NCBI GenBank assembly: GCA_947489685.1
Contig: CANLEM010000005.1
Span: 62,001 to 126,000 of the forward strand
Direction of reading: 5' to 3'
DNA from: an uncultured Aquimarina sp.
Lineage (GTDB): Bacteria > Bacteroidota > Bacteroidia > Flavobacteriales > Flavobacteriaceae
DNA length: 64,000 nt
Made by a program: the position numbers and the translations under genes. Below the pieces are notes generated by a model that had not been told where the DNA came from, did not search any database, and worked only from the letters and a program-made list of their open reading frames with translations. Shown in pieces: positions 42,396-51,664 of the stretch (the first letter of the stretch is position 1; each line of letters opens with the position of its first letter).

Positions 42396-42550
42396 ACAAC
42401 CCCCACAAAATAGGATGATATTTATTATTCAAGTTTTTTTGTACTAACACATTTGCTTTTTTTTAACAATAGTTCTCATGGTTGCCACCTACATTTTGAG
42501 TAAGTTGTAAAATTAAAGCCATTATTTTATAACAATTTGATTATTTAAAA

Positions 42551-44170
42551 ATGCAAAAGATATACTTACTCGCTCTATTTCTATGTACGATTTCCATTGG
42601 TTTTGCTCAGGAATCTAAATTTACGCGACAGGACTCTCTTCGAGGATCAATCACTCCCGAAAGGGCATGGTGGGACCTTACGTATTATCATCTTGATATA
42701 GTCGTTGATCCTGATAAAAAAACAATTTCAGGAAAAAATACAATACTATACAAAGTATTAAAGGAGCATGATATCATCCAAATTGACCTGCAACCACCTT
42801 TAAAAATTGAAAAAGTACTTCAAAATAATAAAGAACTAGAAATAAAATCTGAAGGTAATGCGCATTTTATAACGCTTAAAGAACCTCAAAAAGAAAATAG
42901 TATTCAGGCTATAGATGTATTCTATAGCGGAAAACCAAGAGAGGCAGTTAACGCTCCTTGGGATGGCGGAATTTCTTGGAAAAAAGATACTAACGGAAAA
43001 CATTTCGTAGCTTCTTCTTGTCAAGGCCTGGGTGCAAGCGTTTGGTGGCCCAATAAAGATCATATGTATGATGAAGTTGATAGTTTATTGATTAGCGTAA
43101 ATGTTCCCAAAAATCTAATGAATATATCAAATGGTCGGTTACGTGATGTTTATGATTATCCCAATGATACCAAAACGTTTCATTGGTTTGTAGATAACCC
43201 TATTAACAATTATGGCGTAAATATTAATATTGGGGATTATGTACATTTTGGAGAAAAGTACAAAGGAGAAAAAGGCACTTTAGATATGGATTATTATGTA
43301 TTACGAGATAATCTCGAAAAAGCCAAAAAGCAATTTAAAGATGCTCCAAAAATGATGAAAGCTTTTGAGCACTGGTTTGGTCCATATCCTTTTTATGAAG
43401 ATAGCTTTAAGTTAGTTGAAGTTCCTTATCTGGGTATGGAACACCAAAGCTCTGTTACTTATGGGAATAAATATCGTAATGGATATTTAGGACGTGATCT
43501 TTCAGAATCCGGATGGGGTTTAAAATTCGATTTTATTATCATTCATGAAGCTGGTCATGAGTGGTTTGCTAATAACATTACCTATAAAGATGCCGCAGAT
43601 ATGTGGATTCACGAAGGTTTCACCGCGTATTCTGAGAATTTGTTTTTAGATTATTATTATGGAAAAAAAGCGTCTGCAGAATACGTTGTTGGAACGAGAA
43701 AAAATATTCAAAATGACAAGCCAATAATCGGCGCCTATGATGTAAATAACGAAGGATCGAGTGATATGTATTACAAGGGAGCCAATATGCTACATACGCT
43801 TCGACAACTCATTGAAGATGACGAAAAATGGAGATCAATTTTAAGAGGTCTTAATAAGGATTTTTATCATCAGACAGTAACCACAAAACAAATTGAAGAT
43901 TATATCAGTAAAGCTACTGGTATTGATCTTACTCAATTTTTTGATCAATATCTAAGAACCACCAAAATTCCGGTTCTGGAATATCAATTTAAAAATGGAA
44001 AATTAGAGTATAGGTATACCGATATTATCGAAAAATTTGATATGCCTGTACGTATTTTTATAGATGAGAAGCCGCATTGGATTCAACCCAATGCAACATG
44101 GCAAACCAAAGAATTTAAAGGTGATGTCATAGAAGTAGATTCTAATTTTTATGTAAATGTGAAATCATGA
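42551..44170 (+). CDS. secreted M1-family metallopeptidase
   Basis: This 539-aa zinc aminopeptidase of the gluzincin M1 family has a signal peptide ending at SIGFAQ. It carries the exopeptidase motif GMEHQSSVTYG (equivalent of GAMEN), the zinc motif HEAGHEWFANN (first His about residue 332) and the third ligand Glu in WIHEGFTAYSE 19 residues further. The N-terminal beta domain (HLDIVVDPDKKTISGKNTIL) is typical; the large C-terminal domain of PepN is absent. It removes N-terminal residues from peptides outside the cytoplasm. The DUF2867 gene starts 1 nt after its stop, so it may head the downstream operon. Confidence 0.92.
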   Translation: MQKIYLLALFLCTISIGFAQESKFTRQDSLRGSITPERAWWDLTYYHLDIVVDPDKKTISGKNTILYKVLKEHDIIQIDLQPPLKIEKVLQNNKELEIKSEGNAHFITLKEPQKENSIQAIDVFYSGKPREAVNAPWDGGISWKKDTNGKHFVASSCQGLGASVWWPNKDHMYDEVDSLLISVNVPKNLMNISNGRLRDVYDYPNDTKTFHWFVDNPINNYGVNINIGDYVHFGEKYKGEKGTLDMDYYVLRDNLEKAKKQFKDAPKMMKAFEHWFGPYPFYEDSFKLVEVPYLGMEHQSSVTYGNKYRNGYLGRDLSESGWGLKFDFIIIHEAGHEWFANNITYKDAADMWIHEGFTAYSENLFLDYYYGKKASAEYVVGTRKNIQNDKPIIGAYDVNNEGSSDMYYKGANMLHTLRQLIEDDEKWRSILRGLNKDFYHQTVTTKQIEDYISKATGIDLTQFFDQYLRTTKIPVLEYQFKNGKLEYRYTDIIEKFDMPVRIFIDEKPHWIQPNATWQTKEFKGDVIEVDSNFYVNVKS

Positions 44171-44171
44171 T

Positions 44172-44693
44172 ATGAGAATTATTGAAATTCCTTTTCCTCA
44201 AGGTTCAATGTTATCAGGTATTGCACATGATTATACCGATAGTTATCGTGGTAGTCTATCACGATCAAATAAAATAATTACGCAAAACGACATTGGTAAA
44301 GCTTTTTTTCTTTCTGCCCCAAAATGGGTAGGAACTCTTATGACTTTGCGCAATAAAATAGTATCTATCTTTGGATTAAAAACCGGAAATAACCTAAAAC
44401 ACGAGGATATTCTTAAAAATGATTTTGATCTTCAAAAAGGCAAATCTATAGGCATTTTTAAAATCTACGATAAAAATGATAATGAAATTGTAATGGGAGA
44501 AGATGATAGTCATCTTAATTTTAGAGTTTCGCTTTTGTTAGAGCCCAAGAAAATGGAGAAGACATTAACTATTTCGACAGCCGTAGTCTTCAATAATTGG
44601 TTGGGGAAATTGTATTTTTTACCTGTAAAACCATTCCATAAGATTATCGTAAAAAGTATGCTCAAAAGAACATTACAAGGATTAGAAAATTAA
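44172..44693 (+). CDS. DUF2867 family protein
   Basis: This 173-aa protein has the DUF2867 pattern: DSYRGSLSRSNKIITQNDIG near the N-terminus, APKWVGTLMTLRNKIVSIFGLK (quoted as two overlapping parts, residues ~50-71) and LYFLPVKPFHKIIVKSMLKR at the C-terminus. Family members occur alone or fused to NAD-binding epimerase-like domains and are of unknown function; no signal peptide or TM segment is present. The gene is tightly packed (1 nt after the M1 peptidase gene, 5 nt before the arginase-like gene), so it belongs to the same transcript. Confidence 0.78.
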   Translation: MRIIEIPFPQGSMLSGIAHDYTDSYRGSLSRSNKIITQNDIGKAFFLSAPKWVGTLMTLRNKIVSIFGLKTGNNLKHEDILKNDFDLQKGKSIGIFKIYDKNDNEIVMGEDDSHLNFRVSLLLEPKKMEKTLTISTAVVFNNWLGKLYFLPVKPFHKIIVKSMLKRTLQGLEN

Positions 44694-44698
44694 ACTCA

Positions 44699-45508
44699 AT
44701 GAAAATTTATTTCCCACAATGGCAAGGTTCTGGTAACGGGCAAAATATTGAACCTGGTGCCAGAACTATACTACAATACTTAAATGACCCAGAATTTATA
44801 AGTATTCCATTATCCGATATTTCTGCAGGAGAAAATGCCGATCAGAAATATCATATTAATAATTATGATGCAATTACAGAACAATTAACTCGATTAAAAA
44901 AAGAAATTGATCATTATCAACCAAATACAATTAAAATTATTGGTGGTGATTGTGGTTTAGAAATTGTTCCTGTCTCCTATCTCAATCAAAAATATACTAA
45001 CTTAGGTGTGATCTGGTTTGATGCACATGCAGATATTAATCGCCCATGTGACTCTCCAAGTTGTAATTTTCATGGTATGCCCCTAAGGACTCTTTTGGGT
45101 GAGGGAGAACAAGAAATGACTCCCCTTTTATTCTCAACAATAAGCGCTTCTCAAATTCATTATGTTGGATTAAGAGATATTGATACCACCGAACAAAATC
45201 GTATCGATATAGATAATATATATGCTCCCAGACAGATCAATATTAACGATCTTATAGCTACATTAACTTCAAAAAATATTACCCATCTATATCTTCACTT
45301 TGACTTTGATTGCCTAGAACCAAAAGATTATGACAAGACATATTATAAGGTTCCGGATGGTTTATTAATTAAAGATGCAGAACTATGTATTTCTGCACTT
45401 CAAAAAAATTTTAATATAGTAGGTAGTAGTGTGCTAGAATCAGTAACCACTAATATCAAAGAACTTCTACCAATAGAAGGGATTATCAATACGTTAATGA
45501 CAAATTAA
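44699..45508 (+). CDS. arginase/ureohydrolase-fold protein with altered metal ligand
   Basis: This 269-aa member of the arginase superfamily would split a guanidino or related C-N bond if active. The metal motifs DAHADINRP (about residue 110) and HFDFDCLEP (about 200) are present. The first motif, usually GGDH or GGNH, reads GGDCGLEIVPV (about residue 82), so the first Mn-binding His is Cys. This may define a non-arginase subfamily. It is encoded within a tight operon with DUF5694-like, alcohol dehydrogenase and nitrilase genes, suggesting a nitrogenous small-molecule substrate. Confidence 0.83.
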   Translation: MKIYFPQWQGSGNGQNIEPGARTILQYLNDPEFISIPLSDISAGENADQKYHINNYDAITEQLTRLKKEIDHYQPNTIKIIGGDCGLEIVPVSYLNQKYTNLGVIWFDAHADINRPCDSPSCNFHGMPLRTLLGEGEQEMTPLLFSTISASQIHYVGLRDIDTTEQNRIDIDNIYAPRQININDLIATLTSKNITHLYLHFDFDCLEPKDYDKTYYKVPDGLLIKDAELCISALQKNFNIVGSSVLESVTTNIKELLPIEGIINTLMTN

Positions 45509-45511
45509 GAT

Positions 45512-46306
45512 ATGATTAGAATGACTAAGTATTTAATGCTCTTTTTTTTGGTAAACATATGCATTAGTTGCAATCAGTCTTATCAAAAAGAAAAAGTTGA
45601 TCAAAAGACGAAAAATGAAGTACTTGTTTTGGGAGCAATTCATGGTGGTCATCTTACTGATAGTGTTTACAATATTTCTTACCTCAAGAAATTAATAAAA
45701 GAGATAAACCCCGATTATATATTAACCGAAATACCACCAGATAGGTATGAAGAAGCTGTTATTGGTTTTTTAAAAGATGATAGCATTTCTGAACCCAGAG
45801 TAAAGCGTTTTCCAGAGTACGTAGATGTTATTTTTCCGTTAACCAAAGAAATGAATTTTGAAATTATCCCTACCGCTGGGTGGACATTGCCTATGGCTCA
45901 GGAAAGAAGTCAAAAATTAAGAGCTATAAGTCAAGATTCTTCGCGAGTTAAGGATTGGACAGCCTACCGAAAAGCGAATAAGCTTGCAGATTCTATTTAT
46001 AAATCCTCGGGAAAAGTTAATGACCCCTATTTTATACATACGCATACCTATGATAGTATACAGGATATTAGTTTACAGGTATACAATAAACTTTTTAATG
46101 TAGAGCTTGGTCTTGGAGGATGGGATAATATTAATATTGCGCATTATTGGAATATCGAAAAAGCGCTCGAGAAACATCGATATAAAGGAAAAAGAATACT
46201 TATAACATATGGCGCTGGACACAAAGGCTGGTTTCTTAGAGAGTTGCGAAAACGAGATGATATAGAATTATTAGAAATGAAACCATTTTTGGATGCTATA
46301 CAATAA
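45512..46306 (+). CDS. TraB/ChaN-fold lipoprotein (DUF5694-like)
   Basis: This 264-aa lipoprotein has its lipobox at CISC (about residues 17-20). The mature part shows spaced motifs of the TraB/TIKI/EreA-like fold: VLGAIHGGH near the start, ILTEIPPDRYEE, and ITYGAGHKGWFLREL near the end, where His and Glu residues would form the active site. This matches DUF5694-type proteins; the substrate is unknown. A second in-frame ATG at 45521 would keep the lipobox. It starts 3 nt after the arginase-like gene and is in the same operon. Confidence 0.7.
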   Translation: MIRMTKYLMLFFLVNICISCNQSYQKEKVDQKTKNEVLVLGAIHGGHLTDSVYNISYLKKLIKEINPDYILTEIPPDRYEEAVIGFLKDDSISEPRVKRFPEYVDVIFPLTKEMNFEIIPTAGWTLPMAQERSQKLRAISQDSSRVKDWTAYRKANKLADSIYKSSGKVNDPYFIHTHTYDSIQDISLQVYNKLFNVELGLGGWDNINIAHYWNIEKALEKHRYKGKRILITYGAGHKGWFLRELRKRDDIELLEMKPFLDAIQ

Positions 46307-46315
46307 TCTTAGTCT

Positions 46316-47356
46316 ATGAGAGCACTTATATATGAATCTTTTCAAGGTCCTTTGACCATTCAAAATGTTCCAGATCCTACGCCAAAAGATAACAGTGTTG
46401 TTATTAAAGTAAAGGCAACCGGGCTTTGCCGAAGTGATTGGCATGGTTGGATGGGGCATGATCCTGATATCGTATTACCACATATCCCTGGTCACGAATT
46501 AGCTGGTGAAATTGTTGCTATCGGAAAAAATGTATCCCATTTTGATATCAAAGATCGAGTCACCGTTCCTTTTGTATGTGGTTGTGGCTCATGTACACAA
46601 TGTATCTCGGGAAATCATCAGGTATGTGATCATCAATCTCAACCGGGATTTACCCATTGGGGATCTTTTGCAGAGTTTGTGAGTATAGATTATGCAGATA
46701 CTAACCTTGTAAAGCTTCCAGAAGAAATTAATGATATTACGGCAGCTACACTTGGGTGCAGATTTATCACTTCATTTAGAGCTGTTGTAGCACAAGGAAA
46801 AGTCTCTGCAGGACAATTTGTTGCGATTCATGGGTGTGGTGGTGTTGGTTTATCTGCAATTATGATCGCAAAAGCTCTTGGGGCACAAGTAATTGCCATT
46901 GATATTAATGATGAGAATCTAAAACTAGCATCAACGTTAGGCGCTATACATACGATCAATGCGTCCCAGAACGAAAACGTTGTTGAACAAATCAAATCCT
47001 TTACGAAAGGTGGCGTACATGTATCGATTGATGCTTTGGGCAGCGCAACTACCTGTTTTAATTCTATCGCTAATTTACGTAAACGCGGTAAGCATATCCA
47101 AGTAGGATTAATGACTGGTGATCATCAACATCCAAAAATACCGATGGATCAGATTTTGGCCAATGAATTAGAAGTTATTGGAAGTCATGGTATGCAGGCT
47201 TATAAATACTCTGAAATGCTGAATATGATAAAAAATGGAACACTACAGCCTGAAAAATTAATACAAAGTACAATAACACTAGAAGATGCAATTACTGCCT
47301 TACCCAATATGAATTCTTTTGATAACAAAGGTATACAGGTAATTAACTCTTTTTAA
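46316..47356 (+). CDS. zinc-dependent alcohol dehydrogenase
   Basis: This 346-aa medium-chain dehydrogenase/reductase oxidises an alcohol to an aldehyde or ketone with NAD(P). The catalytic zinc ligands are in [10 protein letters not shown] and PGHELAGEI. The structural zinc lobe is [17 protein letters not shown] with four spaced cysteines, and the Rossmann motif is [10 protein letters not shown] (about residue 173) followed by VIAIDIND. It is in the same tight operon as the arginase-like protein and the nitrilase (gaps 9 and 10 nt). The aldehyde produced could be part of a catabolic route with them. Confidence 0.92.
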   Translation: MRALIYESFQGPLTIQNVPDPTPKDNSVVIKVKATGLCRSDWHGWMGHDPDIVLPHIPGHELAGEIVAIGKNVSHFDIKDRVTVPFVCGCGSCTQCISGNHQVCDHQSQPGFTHWGSFAEFVSIDYADTNLVKLPEEINDITAATLGCRFITSFRAVVAQGKVSAGQFVAIHGCGGVGLSAIMIAKALGAQVIAIDINDENLKLASTLGAIHTINASQNENVVEQIKSFTKGGVHVSIDALGSATTCFNSIANLRKRGKHIQVGLMTGDHQHPKIPMDQILANELEVIGSHGMQAYKYSEMLNMIKNGTLQPEKLIQSTITLEDAITALPNMNSFDNKGIQVINSF

Positions 47357-47366
47357 AAAAGTAAAA

Positions 47367-48290
47367 ATGAAAGTAAAAGTAGGTGTTGTACAGGATAGTC
47401 CCGTTTTTTTTGATAAAACAAAAACCATCGAAAAAATAGCGGAACTTACCAAAACATATGCAAAACAAGGATGTGAATTATTAGTCTTTCCAGAATCTTT
47501 CATTCCTGGATATCCAAGAGGTTTTTCTTTTGGCGCTACTACAGGAAGAAGAACTCCCGAGGGGAGAGCGCTTTATGAGACATACTATAAAAACAGTATT
47601 GATCTAGAAAGTGATGACCTTAAACGACTAGAAGAATTATCAAAATCTCAAAATGTGTATTTGGTAATAGGTGCTACAGAAAAACAAGATACCAATGGTA
47701 GTTTGTATTGTTCAATGCTATACATTTCTCCAACAGAAGGATTACTTGGAGTACATCGAAAAATTAAACCAACAGGTACCGAAAGGATTTTTTGGGCAGA
47801 AGCAGATGGGGAATCATTAGTTACTTTTAAATCCAAAATAGGAAAAATAGGTGGACTTATATGTTGGGAAAACTATATGCCTCTTGCAAGAATGGCGATG
47901 TATCAAAAAGGAGTTGAAATTTATATTGCTCCCACTGCTGACTCTAGAGACGAATGGACTTCAACTATGAAACACATAGCCTTAGAAGGAAGATGTTTCG
48001 TTCTTGGTTGTAATCAGTATTATACAAAATCCATGTATCCCGACAAATATCAGCATATTGTCGAAAATGAAACAGAAAACATGTGCCCAGGAGGCAGTAT
48101 AATAGTTTCTCCTCTGGGAAAGGTAATAGCCGGTCCTCTTTTTGATGAATCAGGGGTTTTGATTGCAGAATTAGATCTGGACGAAATTAATCATAGTAAG
48201 CTTGATTTTGATGTTATTGGTCATTATTCAAGAAATGATATCTTCGAACTCAATATCAAGAACCAACCTAATATTAAAGAAGAGAGTTAG
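47367..48290 (+). CDS. nitrilase (carbon-nitrogen hydrolase family)
   Basis: This 307-aa cytoplasmic C-N hydrolase has the catalytic triad: Glu in LLVFPESFIPGYPRG (about residue 47), Lys in HRKIKPTGTERIFWAEAD (about 129) and Cys in GGLICWENYMPLARM (about 163). The CWENYMPLAR form is characteristic of true aliphatic/arylaliphatic nitrilases rather than amidases, so it probably converts a nitrile to acid and ammonia. It is the last gene of the operon that starts with or after the M1 peptidase. No terminator is evident directly downstream. Confidence 0.9.
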   Translation: MKVKVGVVQDSPVFFDKTKTIEKIAELTKTYAKQGCELLVFPESFIPGYPRGFSFGATTGRRTPEGRALYETYYKNSIDLESDDLKRLEELSKSQNVYLVIGATEKQDTNGSLYCSMLYISPTEGLLGVHRKIKPTGTERIFWAEADGESLVTFKSKIGKIGGLICWENYMPLARMAMYQKGVEIYIAPTADSRDEWTSTMKHIALEGRCFVLGCNQYYTKSMYPDKYQHIVENETENMCPGGSIIVSPLGKVIAGPLFDESGVLIAELDLDEINHSKLDFDVIGHYSRNDIFELNIKNQPNIKEES

Positions 48291-48353
48291 CCATATTTTT
48301 CTCAATTTTAGCTATTTTCGAACATTAATTAATACAATTATTTTGCTCAAATA

Positions 48354-48893
48354 ATGACCACTAACTCACTTCCACATCTTCAAACAAAACGATTAGTACT
48401 AGAACAATTAGAAAAAAGTGATGATAAAGCAATTCAATTTTTAAGATCCGACAAAACTGTTAATGCATTTGTAAAAAGGCCACAGACAAATACAATCGAG
48501 GAAGCCGAAAAGTTTATCGATAAAATAAATACGGGTATTGCAAAAGGAGACTGGTTATTTTGGGCTATTCGGCCTAAAAATCAACCAGATCTTATAGGAA
48601 CGATATGTTTATGGAATTTTTCTGAAAATCGAAAAATAGCAGAAGTAGGTTATGATTTACATCCAAATTTTCATGGTCAAGGAATCATGAGTGAATCACT
48701 AAAATCCGTTTTAAAACTTGGGTTCAACATATTAAAATTAGATCAAATTGAAGCGTATACACATAGAAATAATGAACCCTCGAAAATACTTTTGAGTAAG
48801 AACGATTTTTCTTATGTTGACGGCAAAATCGATCCTGATAATTTGGATAATATAATCTATTCCATTGATCGTAATGCATACTTAGCAGAGTAA
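48354..48893 (+). CDS. GNAT acetyltransferase (RimJ/RimL-like)
   Basis: This 179-aa acetyltransferase begins with LPHLQTKRLVLEQLEKSDDK, the usual N-terminus of the RimJ/RimL type. The acetyl-CoA-binding segment is VGYDLHPNFHGQGIMSESLK (about residues 99-118), followed by YTHRNNEPSKILLSKNDFSY. The substrate may be a ribosomal protein N-terminus or a small amine. It is preceded by 63 nt with an imperfect -7 box (TATTTTCG). Confidence 0.87.
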   Translation: MTTNSLPHLQTKRLVLEQLEKSDDKAIQFLRSDKTVNAFVKRPQTNTIEEAEKFIDKINTGIAKGDWLFWAIRPKNQPDLIGTICLWNFSENRKIAEVGYDLHPNFHGQGIMSESLKSVLKLGFNILKLDQIEAYTHRNNEPSKILLSKNDFSYVDGKIDPDNLDNIIYSIDRNAYLAE

Positions 48894-49053
48894 GTATAAC
48901 CTTTTTGCAAGTACCAAAAAATTATCATTCTCATCATCAGACTCAGCATGCAATTTCTAATATTCATCCATAAAAACTTACAATTGGGGCAACGAATATT
49001 TTGCCAATCCCTTAAAAAGATGATCTTTGAAATTATAATTTTATAACTAACTA

Positions 49054-49707
49054 ATGGAACAAACAATTAAAATCTTCATCTACATCCATGCTTTTTTTGG
49101 AGGTTTAGGATTAATTACAGGGATGATAAACATAATCGTAAAAAAAGGAGGTGCTTTGCATAAAAAGGCTGGTAAATTATTTTCAATTAGCATGATTACC
49201 AGCTCGTTAATTTCGTTACCAATATGTTGGCTACCTAATCATTATAACCTTTTTCTTTTTTTAATAGGGCTATTTACTATATATCTGGTTCTTTCGGGAA
49301 ACAGAGCATTATCATTTAAATCTAAACACAAAACACAAGCCGACTGGAGGGATAAAACTATATCTGGTAGCATGCTGTTTTTATCTGGAATAATGGTAAT
49401 AATTGGTATTTATGGAATTTTTAACCAAATCAATAATAGTATTTTGTTTTTATTCTTTGGTGCTATTGGTCTAGGGCTTACTATAAAAGATTTTCAATTT
49501 TTTAAAACCTTTTCAAATTCGAAAAATGCCTGGTTAAGCAATCATATAGGTAAGATAATAGGGGCTTTTATTGCATCGATTACAGCTTTTATAGTTGCAG
49601 GAATGGGAATTGGAGATGTTATTGCCTGGGTTACTCCTACTATTTTGGGAACAGTTTATATCATATATTGGAAAAGAAAAACCAAAACAAGTAAAATCCC
49701 TGCATAA
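49054..49707 (+). CDS. DUF2306-like multi-TM membrane protein
   Basis: This 217-aa polytopic protein has about six to seven hydrophobic helices. The pattern of a first TM with IHAFFGGLGLITGMI, then GGALHKKAGKLFSISMI with the conserved HKKAGK, matches DUF2306-type membrane proteins (often annotated hypothetical). The histidine and lysine after TM1 are typical. Function is unknown; no catalytic site is apparent. It stands alone, with a 160-nt gap upstream. Confidence 0.72.
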   Translation: MEQTIKIFIYIHAFFGGLGLITGMINIIVKKGGALHKKAGKLFSISMITSSLISLPICWLPNHYNLFLFLIGLFTIYLVLSGNRALSFKSKHKTQADWRDKTISGSMLFLSGIMVIIGIYGIFNQINNSILFLFFGAIGLGLTIKDFQFFKTFSNSKNAWLSNHIGKIIGAFIASITAFIVAGMGIGDVIAWVTPTILGTVYIIYWKRKTKTSKIPA

Positions 49708-49854
49708 ATAACAGTTTTTAGAGTTCGCAAATAATTACTTACTAGGAGTATAAAACTTAAGAATATTTTGTAGCTTAGTATATACTTAAGGAAAATATCT
49801 ACCCACACATTTTTCTTGATCAAAAGCACGTATTCTAAATTAAAACTATTTTTC

Positions 49855-50226
49855 ATGCACTTATTATTTCAAGCTAAATCAGATTTACCTGATCAGGATA
49901 CGGTAATTATTATTATGGTTATCGTGGGTATTGTTTTCTATTTTATACCATCACTTATTGCATTGTTAAGGGGCAAAAAGAATCTACTTGCTATTATCGC
50001 ATTAAACTTCTTTTTAGGATGGAGTCTTATTGGCTGGGTAGTAGCCCTAGTGTGGAGTTTATCTAGTGATTACAAACCTCAACCTATTGTTGTTAAACAA
50101 ACAACTCCTAAAGTTAAAGAAGATGGAATTGATAAATTGACCAAATTAAAAAAACTCTTGGACGAAGGTGCTATTACTCAAAAAGAGTTTGATCAACAAA
50201 AGAGTCTTCTTTTGAAAAATCACTAA
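49855..50226 (+). CDS. superinfection-immunity (Imm-like) TM protein with SHOCT tail
   Basis: This 123-aa protein has two TM helices (VIIIMVIVGIVFYFIPSLIA and IIALNFFLGWSLIGWVVALVW) that match the T4 Imm-like superinfection immunity family. A linker and a C-terminal SHOCT domain follow (DKLTKLKKLLDEGAITQKEF). Phage T4 Imm blocks DNA injection by secondary phages; chromosomal homologs are common in bacteria and usually have no proven antiviral role. The ATG at 49855 is chosen; the frame continues to a TTG at 49816 that would add 13 residues lacking family similarity. Confidence 0.8.
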   Translation: MHLLFQAKSDLPDQDTVIIIMVIVGIVFYFIPSLIALLRGKKNLLAIIALNFFLGWSLIGWVVALVWSLSSDYKPQPIVVKQTTPKVKEDGIDKLTKLKKLLDEGAITQKEFDQQKSLLLKNH

Positions 50227-50254
50227 ACGGTCTAGTAAGTAATATCTATACTTC

Positions 50255-51136
50255 ATGCCTTATACTCCTGAATTTACTTTTGTTTTACCTACTAGATTAA
50301 AAGGTGGAAGAAAGTTTGATGATTACCTTAGGCTAAAAAAGCTTCTAATTCCATCATTAAAAAAGAATTTACTTAATAAAGAAGAAATTGAGCTTCTTAT
50401 TATCACTCCCGAAGAAGATCTAAGCTATTTTGATCCAAAAGATTTAGGGTTGTTGGATTTTAAATACCGCGTGTTTATTGATAAAGAAGTTATTGGCAAA
50501 CACAAATATGTGATTGGGTGGTTTAAACAACAGCTTATAAAGTTAGCTATTGCGGGGCAAGTAAAATCTACTCATTACCTCACCTTAGATTCTGATTTAA
50601 TTTTATGTAGTTCCGTTTCATATAAAGATTTTTTTGAAGAAGGAAAACCAATCATTCAACAAGAAAAGTATCAATACCATTTGGACTGGTGGCAAAATAC
50701 CGCAAAATTAATGGGATATCATCAGGATTTTAACCCTCTTGATAGTTGTCCCGGTGTTACACCAGCAATCTTAAATAAAGAATTAGTCATTGCTCTGGTT
50801 AATCATATAAGAAAGCATTTTGAGACGCATGATTGGATGACAACTCTAGCAAAACACATTAAGGATTTCTCTATAATACCCTGGACAGAATATTGTTTAT
50901 ACTGGCTATATCTAATGAATGAGCGTGAGCTATCACAATACTACAATATCAACCCTAAAAAAGTATTGCTAGGAGAAAGTATATGGACTGAAAGTGATTA
51001 TCATACTATGAAAGGGGAAATGGTAAATAAGTTTTCTGCGTATGAGCATCATATATTTAGGATCATACAAAGTAATTTAAACGAATTAGACTTTAACGAT
51101 CTGGTTTCAGAGTTATCCCCATTTATAAATGACTAA
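50255..51136 (+). CDS. DUF6492-like glycosyltransferase-fold protein
   Basis: This 293-aa cytoplasmic protein has GT-A-like features: FTFVLPTRLKGGRKFDDYLR at the N-terminus, IGWFKQQLIKLAIAGQVKST, and THYLTLDSDLILC with a DxD motif (about residues 104-110), as in DUF6492 proteins. A mostly helical C-terminus with several Trp-rich stretches (WTEYCLYWLYLMNE) follows. Sugar transfer is plausible but not proven. It is 28 nt downstream of the Imm-like gene and may be co-transcribed. Confidence 0.68.
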   Translation: MPYTPEFTFVLPTRLKGGRKFDDYLRLKKLLIPSLKKNLLNKEEIELLIITPEEDLSYFDPKDLGLLDFKYRVFIDKEVIGKHKYVIGWFKQQLIKLAIAGQVKSTHYLTLDSDLILCSSVSYKDFFEEGKPIIQQEKYQYHLDWWQNTAKLMGYHQDFNPLDSCPGVTPAILNKELVIALVNHIRKHFETHDWMTTLAKHIKDFSIIPWTEYCLYWLYLMNERELSQYYNINPKKVLLGESIWTESDYHTMKGEMVNKFSAYEHHIFRIIQSNLNELDFNDLVSELSPFIND

Positions 51137-51216
51137 TTAAACTGTTGAAAATATATAGAATAACTAGTATCTTGTTTACTACTTTGTACAGTAACTCCTA
51201 AAAAATAGGATATCCG

Positions 51217-51648
51217 ATGAGCATTAAAAAAGATATTTCTTCTCAAAATAATTTATTAAGTTTAAAAACGGTGATCAGAACCAAAGATTTTATTGCCGCA
51301 AAAGAATTTTATACCAAAATTCTTAATCTAGAAATAGTCGAAAAATATAATGATGGTGATGGATCCAGAGGAATTATTTTAAGGTACGGTAAAGAAAATA
51401 GCAATGCATTTTTTGAAATCTCTGAAATTTCACCTGAACATTATTATTATCAAGAGCCTTTTGATAACCCATTAGAAAATGATAAAATCGACATACAATT
51501 AAGAACGGACAACATACAATATTGGGCTACTCACCTAAAAGAAAACTGGACTGCAAGAGGCCCTGTACTTAGGCCATGGGGTTCACAATACCTTTATTTA
51601 AGAGATCCTGATGGATTGCAAATCATTATTTATCAAGAAAAAAACTAA
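51217..51648 (+). CDS. VOC family (glyoxalase/bleomycin-resistance fold) protein
   Basis: This 143-aa single VOC-fold protein has the typical N-terminus KTVIRTKDFIAAKEFYTKIL (about residues 17-36) and C-terminal YLYLRDPDGLQIIIYQEK. Metal-ligand residues of true glyoxalases cannot be assigned with certainty, so the substrate is unknown. Its 3' end is 16 nt before the next gene. Confidence 0.83.
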   Translation: MSIKKDISSQNNLLSLKTVIRTKDFIAAKEFYTKILNLEIVEKYNDGDGSRGIILRYGKENSNAFFEISEISPEHYYYQEPFDNPLENDKIDIQLRTDNIQYWATHLKENWTARGPVLRPWGSQYLYLRDPDGLQIIIYQEKN

Positions 51649-51664
51649 AACACAATCTAAAATT

